The notes beneath the pieces were generated by a model. That model did not search any database and was not told where the DNA came from. It saw only the letters and a program-made list of their open reading frames with translations. From assembly GCF_017355835.1 (NCBI RefSeq), contig NZ_JAFEWF010000005.1:372001-436000 (forward strand): a stretch of DNA of 64,000 bases, given 5' to 3'. Within the stretch, counting starts at the first letter, position 1, and each line of letters starts with the position of its first letter. Positions 33,764 to 42,283 of this stretch are shown in pieces. The position numbers and the translations under genes were made by a program. The DNA comes from Desertivirga brevis (GTDB lineage Bacteria > Bacteroidota > Bacteroidia > Sphingobacteriales > Sphingobacteriaceae).

Positions 33764-34423
33764 ATGAACACATTTTCGCAAGTTAAATTTTTAGTGAGAA
33801 AAGAAATACTTCTGGAGTGGCGGTCAAAATACGCGTTGAACGGCATCCTGCTTTACTTGGTATCTACAATATTTGTTTGCTTTCTATCTTTTAAAAAGGT
33901 CGATCCGATAACATGGAATGCTTTGTTTTGGATAATAATGTTGTTTGCTTCTGTTAATGCAATTGCGAAGAGTTTTCTACAGGAGAGTAAGGGCCGGCAG
34001 TTATATTATTACAGTATTACTAGCGCAAAGGCTGTAATTCTTTCAAAAATAATATACAATGTACTACTGATGTTAGTGTTGGCAGCTCTCGCCATTGGAT
34101 TTTATTCAATTGTTTTTGAGAACCAGATCGGCGATTTGCTTTTCTATCTTTTGTCTGTTTTTATCGGGAGTGTAAGCTTTGCCTCTGTTTTCACCATGAT
34201 CTCCGGTATCGCTTCAAAAGCAAACAATAGTGGTGCTTTAATGGCAATTTTAAGCTTTCCAGTTATTATACCATTACTGATGCTTTTAATTAAATTATCA
34301 AAAAATGCAATGGATGGTTTGCAGCGCGAAGTTAGTTTAGATGAGATCGCCGTTCTCATAGCTATCAACATTGTGGTAGGGACCGCATCACTGATACTGT
34401 TTCCCTATCTCTGGAAAGATTAA
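33764..34423 (+). CDS. ccmB: Heme exporter protein B (CcmB), cytochrome c maturation
   Basis: Integral membrane subunit of the CcmAB transporter of system I cytochrome c maturation. The 219-residue protein has six predicted membrane segments and CcmB features: N-terminal VRKEILLEWRSKYALNGILL, LQESKGRQLYYY in the cytoplasmic loop, and LMAILSFPVIIPLLML. I choose the ATG at 33764 because a promoter element lies just upstream and the conserved family sequence begins there. No ccmA, ccmC or ccmE is adjacent, so the gene stands apart from other ccm genes here. Confidence 0.88.
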   Translation: MNTFSQVKFLVRKEILLEWRSKYALNGILLYLVSTIFVCFLSFKKVDPITWNALFWIIMLFASVNAIAKSFLQESKGRQLYYYSITSAKAVILSKIIYNVLLMLVLAALAIGFYSIVFENQIGDLLFYLLSVFIGSVSFASVFTMISGIASKANNSGALMAILSFPVIIPLLMLLIKLSKNAMDGLQREVSLDEIAVLIAINIVVGTASLILFPYLWKD

Positions 34424-34426
34424 AAA

Positions 34427-34540
34427 TTAAGCATAGTAGAAACTATACATAAGATAAAGGCTCAGGGCTGCAAGTAATAGAACAAAAAAGGAATCTCGAA
34501 TACCTTTTCGAATACTATCTAATTCCGGGTGTTCTTTCAT
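34427..34540 (-). CDS. Predicted 37-residue single-pass membrane peptide
   Basis: ATG at 34538-34540 opens MKEHPELDSIRKGIRDSFFV followed by LLLAALSLYLMYSFYYA and stops at TAA 34427-34429, three bases after the convergent ccmB stop. The peptide has a charged amphipathic N-terminus and one hydrophobic segment (about 18-36). This shape is common in small membrane proteins that dock on larger complexes. No promoter element is obvious. Evidence is coherence of the reading frame and topology only; it could be spurious. The rest of 34541-34714 holds only a weak 5-bp stem with a T-run (34569-34582). Confidence 0.45.
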   Translation of the reverse strand: MKEHPELDSIRKGIRDSFFVLLLAALSLYLMYSFYYA

Positions 34541-34714
34541 GAATGCTTTTATTGGTTAAACAATTTCTAAACCTTTTGGTTTTTCAACCATTTCAAAATC
34601 CGTCCATTTTACTATACATTACTCCCATTTAAACCATGTTGGAACTCTTATTTAAGGCAGTTTAGGCTGTGGATTGATTTTTGATTTATACAGTTAACAC
34701 TTATGATATAAACC

Positions 34715-36370
34715 ATGAGAAAAAATACTCATTTATTTACTGCTATTTACTATACCTTCTTATCATCCTGTATTATTTCTTTAACCCTGGCGGGATGTGG
34801 CAAAACCGCGAAAATAGGCGCACAGCCCTTAGTGGACAGTGTATATATAACTAATTTCATGCAATCAGAACCTGCATTTAAAGATGAATTAGTATTTGCT
34901 AAAAATTTCTATCGGGAGAGGGGATTCAAATTAGGATGGTTTAAAGACCATGAAATAGTACCCCAAGCAGAAAAAATGCTCCAGGTAGTCGCTAAAGCAG
35001 CGGAAGAAGGGCTCGATCCCAAAGACTATCAAATTATTAATTTTGACGAAAAGTTCAAGGCACTTAAAGAGGCTAAGAAAGACTCCACTAAACTTAAAGA
35101 GTTAGAAAAAGAAATTGATTTGGGACTATCAGCAACCTATTTCAACTGGGCATCCGATTACTACAGGGGCTTAATCATTCCGAAAAGGAACCCTGAGATG
35201 GAATGGGATGTTAAACGCAATAAGATCAAACTTCATAAAGCATTGATGACAATACTAGGGGAACGGGAGAGCAAATATCCTTATGCTGATTTTAGTCCCC
35301 TGCACCCTCAATATACTAATTTGAAGAAAGCCCTCGCCCGATACCGGGAAGTACAGGCAAAAGGAGGTTGGCCAAATATTCCAACAGGATCAAAAGTTAA
35401 ATTGGGGGAAGCTTCTCCTGTTGTCCCCTTGCTTCGTAAAAGGCTTGCAGAGTTTAATGATAATACAGACACCGTTAATTCTAATAGTAATGTATATGAC
35501 GCTAATTTGTCTACTGCTCTAAAGAGATTTCAGGAATATAATGGTCTTAAGCCTGATGGAGGGCTTGGTCCGGCAACAATTGCTAAACTTAATATCCCTG
35601 TCCAAAATCAGATCAAGCAGATAATTATTAACATGGAGCGTTGGAGATGGATACCAAAGAGCTTTGAGCAAGATTACATCATCGTAAATATCCCTGAATA
35701 CAAGCTCCGTGTGTTTGAAAAAGCAAGACAGGTAATGGATATGAAAGTGATAGTAGGTAAGTCAATGCATGAGACACCTATATTTAGTGATAAGATGGAG
35801 TATGTTGTACTTTCACCATACTGGAACATCCCTTCAGGAATTCTTAAAAATGAAATTGCGCCTAAAGCAATGGCCGACCCTGGCTTTCTTGAACGTATGG
35901 ACATGGAGGTTGTTACAGCCAAAGGCGCAAGGGTTGATCCATCTTCAGTAGACTGGTCAATGGCTGGACAAGCAGGATTTAAGTACATCGTAAGAAGACG
36001 CCCCGGACCTAAAAACGATCTGGGAGACGTTAAATTCATATTCCCAAATGAAAACGATGTGTATTTGCATGACACTCCACACGACGAATTGTTCAGCCAG
36101 ACAAAAAGAGGATTTAGCCATGGATGCGTTAGGGTGGAAAGACCACTTGACCTTGCCGCTTATCTGCTTAAGAACGTCGGTTATGATCGGTCGTCAATTA
36201 TGCAGCACATTAGCACAAGGAAAGAAAAGTTTGTACCGTTAAAGCAGAAACTGCCAGTTTACCTGGTATACTTTACAGCTGCAGCTGATGAAAAAGGACG
36301 AGTTAGCTTTTACGACGATATTTATCAGCACGATCAGAAACTTTCTTCTATGTATTTCAGCAAACTCTAA
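34715..36370 (+). CDS. L,D-transpeptidase (YcbB-like) lipoprotein
   Basis: A peptidoglycan 3-3 cross-linking enzyme of 551 residues. The N-terminus ends in a lipobox (LTLAGC, Cys28), so it is probably lipid-anchored. An N-terminal scaffold domain (about 45-220) and a PG_binding_1 domain (about 230-295, FQEYNGLKPDGGLGPATIAK) precede the YkuD catalytic domain. The active site SHGCVRVERP gives Cys471. E. coli LdtD (YcbB) has the same domain order. It sits upstream of an FRG-domain gene and a PAP2 phosphatase, which may also act in envelope metabolism. Confidence 0.92.
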   Translation: MRKNTHLFTAIYYTFLSSCIISLTLAGCGKTAKIGAQPLVDSVYITNFMQSEPAFKDELVFAKNFYRERGFKLGWFKDHEIVPQAEKMLQVVAKAAEEGLDPKDYQIINFDEKFKALKEAKKDSTKLKELEKEIDLGLSATYFNWASDYYRGLIIPKRNPEMEWDVKRNKIKLHKALMTILGERESKYPYADFSPLHPQYTNLKKALARYREVQAKGGWPNIPTGSKVKLGEASPVVPLLRKRLAEFNDNTDTVNSNSNVYDANLSTALKRFQEYNGLKPDGGLGPATIAKLNIPVQNQIKQIIINMERWRWIPKSFEQDYIIVNIPEYKLRVFEKARQVMDMKVIVGKSMHETPIFSDKMEYVVLSPYWNIPSGILKNEIAPKAMADPGFLERMDMEVVTAKGARVDPSSVDWSMAGQAGFKYIVRRRPGPKNDLGDVKFIFPNENDVYLHDTPHDELFSQTKRGFSHGCVRVERPLDLAAYLLKNVGYDRSSIMQHISTRKEKFVPLKQKLPVYLVYFTAAADEKGRVSFYDDIYQHDQKLSSMYFSKL

Positions 36371-36426
36371 AGCGTAAACAGGTATTTATAACACAAACAT
36401 CTTAAAAAGACTTTCCTTATTGAGAA

Positions 36427-37155
36427 ATGATAGGTGAAGAAGAAATAGAAAATGTGACGGAATACCTGAATGTCATTAAAGCGTATAAAAGGAAGGCAAA
36501 TGCAAACGGGAATGTAGAAGACTTTGTATTTAGGGGTCAGACGGGAGATTTACCACTGATCCCTAAAATAGGGAGGTTAAGGCCTCTTGGTGATCTCCTT
36601 ACCATTGAAAGGTTATTATTAGAAGAATTTAAACGCACTAATCCATTACTGATTGAAGCGCACAGACCCTACGACGATTGGGACTATTTGACATTAGGAC
36701 AGCACTTCGGCCTCCCAACCCGGTTACTTGACTGGTCACATAATGCGTTGACAGCTCTATGGTTCGCTACCAATGAAAACCCTGTACACAGGAATTCTAC
36801 TGGATATTCAATTGTCTGGGTTCTTATGCCACTGTCTGATGATTACGAATTTAAGGTTGAAGGACATCATCCCTTTCTAATTGAAAAAACAAGAATCTTC
36901 AGACCTAGGATAATAAAGCAAAGGATAAACAATCAATCCGGCGTATTTTCAATACAGCCTTCACATGAAGTTGAGAATAAATGTGAATTAGATAAAACAG
37001 ATATCTTTTCTAATAAGTTACTTAAACTAAAAATTCCTATATCCAATTCCAAGGAAATCAAAGAGGATCTCAACACTCTGGGTATTAATGCATTCACTAT
37101 TTTCCCGGAGTTGGAAGGTCTGTGTGCCCATTTACAATGGCGATATTTCGAATGA
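36427..37155 (+). CDS. FRG-domain protein
   Basis: A 242-residue protein with the FRG motif near the N-terminus (VFRGQTGDLPLIPKIGR, about 36-52). The rest of the domain includes QHFGLPTRLLDWSHNALTALWFA, a hallmark of the FRG family. The FRG domain is a widespread domain of unknown function, seen in defence-associated and toxin-like proteins as well as in stand-alone genes. No partner toxin, antitoxin or nuclease is nearby, so a defence role cannot be inferred here. It is soluble, lacks a signal peptide and starts 56 bp after the L,D-transpeptidase. Confidence 0.85.
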   Translation: MIGEEEIENVTEYLNVIKAYKRKANANGNVEDFVFRGQTGDLPLIPKIGRLRPLGDLLTIERLLLEEFKRTNPLLIEAHRPYDDWDYLTLGQHFGLPTRLLDWSHNALTALWFATNENPVHRNSTGYSIVWVLMPLSDDYEFKVEGHHPFLIEKTRIFRPRIIKQRINNQSGVFSIQPSHEVENKCELDKTDIFSNKLLKLKIPISNSKEIKEDLNTLGINAFTIFPELEGLCAHLQWRYFE

Positions 37156-37206
37156 TCAATGACGATGAGCCTGTAATTGGTTATATAGTTACAACATTAT
37201 AGAGAC

Positions 37207-37929
37207 TTGAATATTACATTGAAGAAAGTTTATCGCAGGATATTAGCCGCAGTGATGCTATTTACAGCAGAAGCCCTTCTGGCAGCTTTGATTTTTGTAT
37301 GCCTCGTATTAACATTCCTTGCTATTGCTTATTATGTGCTTTCTAACAACAAAAACGATTTTGATACCGCAGCCTTTCAATTTTTAGACACCTATATTAG
37401 TGATTCAACCACTCGCATAATGCTTTTCTTTACCACTCTTGGAAATTATCAAAGCTTGGTGATAGCAAACGTATTATTAACGCTATACTTTTTGCTTATC
37501 CGAAGGCACAAGTGGTATTCAATTAAAATAGCGAGTATTGCCTTAAGTAGTGTAACTGTTATGTCCTTACTCAAATTGTGGTTTAACAGATCAAGGCCGT
37601 TAACGCCTTTGCTAGAACCGGCAAGGGGCTTAAGCTTTCCTAGTGGTCATGCCATGAGCAGCGTTACCTTTTTTGGGCTTATTATCTATTATATTTATCG
37701 AAATGTTAAAAATACTGCATTAAAGATCGTTCTAATATCTATTTTGATCCTGATAATCTTAACTATAGGCCTTAGCAGAGTTTATTTGAGAGTACATTAC
37801 GCAAGTGATGTGATTGCAGGTTTCTTCGCAGGAACTATTTGGCTAATGATCTCTATCTCGATATTAAGAAAAATTGAACTTTTTAGTAAAAAGGAACTGA
37901 ACAAGGTTGTAGAAAAGGTGGAGGCTTAA
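37207..37929 (+). CDS. PAP2-family phosphatase (membrane)
   Basis: A 240-residue integral membrane phosphatase of the type-2 phosphatidic acid phosphatase/undecaprenyl-diphosphatase group. The three family motifs are KLWFNRSRPL, FPSGHAMSSV and SRVYLRVHYASDV. Six membrane segments are predicted. In the cell wall context it may dephosphorylate undecaprenyl pyrophosphate or phosphatidylglycerol phosphate; the substrate is not decidable from sequence. No ATG is near the 5' end: TTG at 37207 or 37219 must serve, and the exact start is uncertain. Confidence 0.88.
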   Translation: MNITLKKVYRRILAAVMLFTAEALLAALIFVCLVLTFLAIAYYVLSNNKNDFDTAAFQFLDTYISDSTTRIMLFFTTLGNYQSLVIANVLLTLYFLLIRRHKWYSIKIASIALSSVTVMSLLKLWFNRSRPLTPLLEPARGLSFPSGHAMSSVTFFGLIIYYIYRNVKNTALKIVLISILILIILTIGLSRVYLRVHYASDVIAGFFAGTIWLMISISILRKIELFSKKELNKVVEKVEA

Positions 37930-37976
37930 AAAAGATAATACTGGCAGTCCATTCTACCAGTATTACCATTATATAA

Positions 37977-39767
37977 TTACAATTCCGCGATCTGACTTAC
38001 ACTTAATGCCTCTAGCTGATTTCGGTAATTACTTAATTCTAATTCCATCTGCTTTTGCTCCGAAAAAGTGATTTCTGGTAGCAGTTGTTGATAATAATCT
38101 ATACCTCTTAGTAGTTCAGCTTTAAAATTTTCAAGTTGTTTAAGCTTTTTATCATTCAGGTTCCCCTCATTATTTTCTATGTCCCTTTTAAAATAATCAA
38201 TATACAGTTGCAGTTCCTTTATGAATAGATTAGGCCTTTCAACACCATCTAAAAGATCTGTTTTGCCATAAATATGTCCAACTAATTCGTTAAGAGTATA
38301 TATATCATTAAAATAAGCGGTATTCGGCCCAGGACAAATTGCTACCGCCCGGTTCTCTCGGGGCTTAAGCATATCATTTTTTAAAATAGCAGAGGTACAT
38401 AGACCGACGCACAGACATAGCTTTTCTGTAATGTTATTGAATTTCCGCTTATATTCAGCTTCGGGTAAGTCAAGTCTTTCAAGCTCCTCCAACTTTAATT
38501 TCTGATATTCCCTTGATGCGGTACAAATAGGATCACTTGTGAATTCGGTATTTGAAACAAGAAATTTTTTTGTACAAGGACTGCCTGGCCTCCCTTTAGC
38601 TATACGCTCCAGCCGAAGTGCCTCCGCTGTACTTTTACTGAAGTTATTAAAAGGTACACCAAGGGGAGAGGCTGCACTAATGTAAAAATCCTTTTCCCCT
38701 GCATCTTTCAAAAGATTTAGTGTATCCCTGTCGACATTAGTTACCTCAGGAACCAACAGGAATGGGCTTCCCCAACCTGTGCCATCAAGATTATAGTAGT
38801 TTATCAAAAACTGGTCTTCTGATTTTGTTCCAATGCCCCCTTGAACCGTAAATCTCGTTAAAGGCTGCGATGGCACATTACCGGTTTTTGTGGTAATAGC
38901 GTTTTTAAAAATTCCATATAGATCCTCCAGCATCGACGTCCTTTTTGCCTTAAACTCCTCTAGTATTGGACCAAGGAGATAGCCTTCTGTTGCAAAAGCG
39001 TGACCACCACAGTTTAAGCCAGATTCAATCCTGAACTCGTGCACCCATAATCCTTTTTTCGCCAGAAACTTTGCTTGTATTAACGCTGATCGGAAATCGC
39101 TTACCTTTAGGATCACTTTCTTCCTCGCCGGCTCGTCGCCATTAGGAAAGAAATCATCAAATTCACTTAAATAAGTGTATAACTTAGGATTCATACCAGC
39201 AGACAGAACTACCGAGGTATTCAATTCACTCTCGGCAAAACCACGTAAAGCAGCGAGGGCATCAGTAAATTTATCTCCCAATGGAAAACCATCTTTACCG
39301 AGGTTCACCTTATCTACTTTAACCATAATGTTCACCTCAGCATCTCCCTTTTTAATGAAAGTCCTCAGGGTTTCCTGAAGTTCAGCTTTCTTCTGCGGAT
39401 TTCTTTCACCCAGCATCTGCCTGTAAATTTGCTGCTCTTGAGAAGATTCAGGAAGAAGTTCGAAATAACGGCAAATGTCGGCACCCTCTGCAAAAGCCTC
39501 CTGTTTTATCTCAGAGTGTTGCTCATCAATGAGGAAGTTGATAAGGTTCAAATAGGCTTTTATTCGTTTTGCCCGATGGTCTGACTCTATTTTTCTTATC
39601 GGATGATACTCGATATTATTTTGTTTCGAATGAAATTCTCTCATTCGTTCAATCATGTCATCATCAACGATTGACGCTACTGAAGAAATCCCATACCTTG
39701 CCACCTTAAGTGGTGTGTCTACGGAAAATCCTAATCCTAAAACGGGAATATGAAAGCTATGACCCAT
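37977..39767 (-). CDS. Conserved Cys-rich protein of unknown function, possible TIM-barrel enzyme
   Basis: A 596-residue cytoplasmic protein. Segments such as IPVLGLGFSVDTPLKVARYG, LNCGGHAF (about 251-258) and VQGGIGT (about 308-314) look like a barrel with phosphate or flavin loops, loosely like nitronate-monooxygenase folds; this is inference. Six Cys cluster in the C-terminal half (398, 415, 451, 453, 457, 478, including CLCVGLC), suggesting an iron-sulfur or metal site. It follows hemN by 50 bp on the same strand, in an operon with a predicted Crp/Fnr operator, pointing to low-oxygen metabolism. I do not recognise a named family. Confidence 0.75.
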   Translation of the reverse strand: MGHSFHIPVLGLGFSVDTPLKVARYGISSVASIVDDDMIERMREFHSKQNNIEYHPIRKIESDHRAKRIKAYLNLINFLIDEQHSEIKQEAFAEGADICRYFELLPESSQEQQIYRQMLGERNPQKKAELQETLRTFIKKGDAEVNIMVKVDKVNLGKDGFPLGDKFTDALAALRGFAESELNTSVVLSAGMNPKLYTYLSEFDDFFPNGDEPARKKVILKVSDFRSALIQAKFLAKKGLWVHEFRIESGLNCGGHAFATEGYLLGPILEEFKAKRTSMLEDLYGIFKNAITTKTGNVPSQPLTRFTVQGGIGTKSEDQFLINYYNLDGTGWGSPFLLVPEVTNVDRDTLNLLKDAGEKDFYISAASPLGVPFNNFSKSTAEALRLERIAKGRPGSPCTKKFLVSNTEFTSDPICTASREYQKLKLEELERLDLPEAEYKRKFNNITEKLCLCVGLCTSAILKNDMLKPRENRAVAICPGPNTAYFNDIYTLNELVGHIYGKTDLLDGVERPNLFIKELQLYIDYFKRDIENNEGNLNDKKLKQLENFKAELLRGIDYYQQLLPEITFSEQKQMELELSNYRNQLEALSVSQIAEL

Positions 39768-39817
39768 AACAAAGTCGTTAAGTGTTTGTATTAAATATTT
39801 TTGCTAGTTGTATAATC

Positions 39818-41164
39818 CTAAATGGCCTTACTAAATAATTGTGATTCTGGTTTCTTTTGCCATAACCTAATATCAAAAGCCATACATATGTTCCTAAGAA
39901 AGGCTTTTCCCACTACAGTTATTTGAACCCGCCCTTCTTTTACCACAACCAATCCATCACTTTCAAGGGGTACAAGGCGTTCCCTTACTGGCGCAAATTC
40001 AGGAGAAAGCCATTCACAATCTGTATAACCCATGCACATAAGGTCAAGAATATGCTTCCTGAAAACCAGATCCTCCTCTGTGAGGATATGCCCTTTAATT
40101 AAAGGGAAAGAACCTTTGCTGATTAACTCATGGTATTGCTCTACCTGCTTTACGTTTTGCGAAAAGCCGTACCAACTATCACTGATAGAGGAAACACCAA
40201 GTCCAATTGACAATTGAGTGTACTGATCGGTGTAGCCCATAAAGTTCCGATGCAGCTTTTGATTCTTTGATGCGATGTACAAATTATCAGAATCAAGAGA
40301 AAAATGGTCCATCCCAATATCATAATAACCTTTATTCAGGAGCATCTCCCTACCTTTTTCGTAAAGAGCTCGTTTCTCTTCATCTTGTGGAAGATCAGCC
40401 TCTGTAAATCTTCTTTGACCTGGTTTCACCCAGGGAACATGTGCATAACTGTAAAAAGCAATACGGTCTGGCATAAGCGAGATCACTTTTTCAACTGTAT
40501 CCTCTATACTGCTTAGCTTCTGCAAAGGCAGTCCGTAGATTAAATCATAATTGATTGAGGTATAACCTAGGGTCCGGGCATCAATTGTTACCTTCCTAAC
40601 CTGTTCATAACTCTGCTTTCTATTAATGATCTCTTGAACAACAGGATCAAAATCTTGGATTCCAAGACTTACTCTTCTGAAACCTGCCTGATAAAGAGCT
40701 TTTAAATGATCATAACTAGTATTAGCAGGATGCCCCTCAAAAGAGAAACTCGTTTCTGAGGCAAGCGTAGTGCCTTCTAAAAGGCCTTCCATCAGGAATT
40801 TCAGATTCTCCGGACTAAAAAACGTTGGAGTACCACCGCCAAGATGAATTTCTCTGATCCGGGGTTTTGTTCCTATTACTTCTTTATACATCTGCCACTC
40901 TTTTAGGACAGACTCGATATAAGGCTTTTCAACAGTATGGTTCCTCGTGATCCGAGTATTACAACCACAGTACGTACACAAACTCTCACAGTAGGGAAGA
41001 TGAATGTATAAGCTTATACCCGCAGCAGAACTCTCGTTCATCGCTTTCCTGACCGTGTCAATCCAGCCAGCTATACTCCACTGCTCCTCCTCCCATAAAG
41101 GAACAGTGGGATAACTGGTGTATCTAGGTGCTGCTACGTTATATTTTGATATTAATGTATTCAT
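39818..41164 (-). CDS. hemN: Oxygen-independent coproporphyrinogen III dehydrogenase
   Basis: Radical-SAM enzyme that oxidatively decarboxylates coproporphyrinogen III to protoporphyrinogen IX without oxygen. The 448-residue protein has the cluster-binding CESLCTYCGC (C59, C63, C66, plus C68), the HLGGGTPTFF glycine motif and the HemN C-terminal domain. The extra Cys and the NTRITRNH context fit true HemN rather than the HemW chaperone. Its ATG overlaps the dehydrogenase stop by one base (TAATG), so the genes are coupled. This is a classic Fnr-type target gene. Confidence 0.96.
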   Translation of the reverse strand: MNTLISKYNVAAPRYTSYPTVPLWEEEQWSIAGWIDTVRKAMNESSAAGISLYIHLPYCESLCTYCGCNTRITRNHTVEKPYIESVLKEWQMYKEVIGTKPRIREIHLGGGTPTFFSPENLKFLMEGLLEGTTLASETSFSFEGHPANTSYDHLKALYQAGFRRVSLGIQDFDPVVQEIINRKQSYEQVRKVTIDARTLGYTSINYDLIYGLPLQKLSSIEDTVEKVISLMPDRIAFYSYAHVPWVKPGQRRFTEADLPQDEEKRALYEKGREMLLNKGYYDIGMDHFSLDSDNLYIASKNQKLHRNFMGYTDQYTQLSIGLGVSSISDSWYGFSQNVKQVEQYHELISKGSFPLIKGHILTEEDLVFRKHILDLMCMGYTDCEWLSPEFAPVRERLVPLESDGLVVVKEGRVQITVVGKAFLRNICMAFDIRLWQKKPESQLFSKAI

Positions 41165-42189
41165 TATGCAATAGCCAGATTATTTTCAATACAAGCATCT
41201 CCACAGCAACATGCATTACCGGCGCACTTGCCAGCCTCCCATAAATCCATACTTGAAATGGTCTTTTCAGCAATTATCTTCAAAGCCTCCTCAGTTAGAA
41301 AAGCCTGATGAGGTGTTAAGAGAATCCGCTGGTTCTGTATTAGAGATTGCAGTAATGAATCTTGTATAGGTTTTTTTCTATGGTTGAAAAAGAAAACATT
41401 TTGTTCAAATTCATAAACATCCATACCTAACTTACTAACCTTACCTCTCAGCAGAGCTTCATACACATCCTGGGTATTAAAAACTGCGCCGCGACTAACA
41501 TTTATTAGCATAACACCATCCTTCATTTTCTTTATACTATCAGAGTCAACAAGATGGTGAGTATACTCGTTCAAGGGAATATGATAGGAGATGATATCAC
41601 ATTTATCGTAAAGCTCGTTTAGCGACACTTGGGTAGCACCTACAGAACCACAATCTACTTGTTCCAGAATATCATTTACAAGGACCTTAGCTCCAAAGCC
41701 ACTTAAAATTTTCCCCAGAGCTTTTCCCGTGCCCCCAAAACCTACGATACCCACAACTTTTCCCTTGATCGTATTTCCTACAAGGTTATTGAGACTAAAA
41801 TCATGATCGTGCATCTGGTTTTGAGATACAATGATATTTCGGGAAAGTGCGAGAATCAAAGTGATTGCATGTTCTGCAACCGACTCGGGTGAATAGGAGG
41901 GGACGTTAGCTATTTTCAAGCCTAGTCGAACGGCTTCTGTCAAATCAATATGATCAGTACCCGTTGAGCGGGTTGCTATATACTTGACACCTCTTCTTTT
42001 TAGTTCCTGAAGGATAGAAGCAGGTAAGCTATCACCGGGAAACACTAATACAGCATCTTTCCCGTCTGCGTAAGCTGCTGTATCAGTTGTTAACCGATTG
42101 GATATTAAAGTTATATCGTGCTTTTTCTGATTAGCCTTAATTAAAAGCTCTTTTTCACAGTTTTTTATGCTGTATGCGACCGCTTTCAT
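41164..42189 (-). CDS. D-2-hydroxyacid dehydrogenase (D-lactate-dehydrogenase-like) with Cys-rich tail
   Basis: NAD-dependent D-2-hydroxyacid dehydrogenase of 341 residues. It has the Rossmann motif GIVGFGGTGKALG, substrate-binding NVSRGAVFN (catalytic Arg region), the Glu in DVYEFE and the catalytic His in LLTPHQAFLT. The overall order fits fermentative D-lactate dehydrogenase. Unusual is the C-terminus: five Cys in 12 residues (C322, C327-C329, C333), outside the normal fold. I start it at the ATG at 42189; the reading to 42210 uses TTG and overlaps the predicted -7 element. It heads the operon with hemN. Confidence 0.9.
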   Translation of the reverse strand: MKAVAYSIKNCEKELLIKANQKKHDITLISNRLTTDTAAYADGKDAVLVFPGDSLPASILQELKRRGVKYIATRSTGTDHIDLTEAVRLGLKIANVPSYSPESVAEHAITLILALSRNIIVSQNQMHDHDFSLNNLVGNTIKGKVVGIVGFGGTGKALGKILSGFGAKVLVNDILEQVDCGSVGATQVSLNELYDKCDIISYHIPLNEYTHHLVDSDSIKKMKDGVMLINVSRGAVFNTQDVYEALLRGKVSKLGMDVYEFEQNVFFFNHRKKPIQDSLLQSLIQNQRILLTPHQAFLTEEALKIIAEKTISSMDLWEAGKCAGNACCCGDACIENNLAIA

Positions 42190-42207
42190 TCCGTTTCTGT
42201 TTAGAAA

Positions 42208-42215
42208 CAAAGGTA
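42208..42215 (-). promoter_or_regulatory. -7 promoter element (TACCTTTG) of the dehydrogenase-hemN operon
   Basis: TAnnTTTG match on the minus strand, 18 bp before the ATG at 42189. The implied start site near 42203 puts the palindrome centre at 42266-42267 about 62-64 bp upstream, the usual class I activator position for Crp/Fnr proteins. Confidence 0.6.
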
Positions 42216-42256
42216 TCCAGACAGTCCGCTTTATCGCGTGAGGCTAGTCAAACTAA

Positions 42257-42276
42257 AAAGTGATACTTATCACTTT
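42257..42276. promoter_or_regulatory. Predicted Crp/Fnr-family operator, perfect 8-4-8 palindrome
   Basis: AAAGTGAT-ACTT-ATCACTTT is a perfect inverted repeat. The GTGAT-N4-ATCAC core is the same geometry as the Fnr box TTGAT-N4-ATCAA. It lies eight bases past the end of the receiver-Crp regulator gene and upstream of the dehydrogenase-hemN operon. Binding by that regulator is inferred. Confidence 0.65.
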
Positions 42277-42283
42277 CTTTCAC

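Noticed and set aside
35674..36075. 133-codon minus-strand ORF opposite the L,D-transpeptidase
   Set aside because: Lies wholly inside the conserved catalytic domain gene and reads as a complement artefact.
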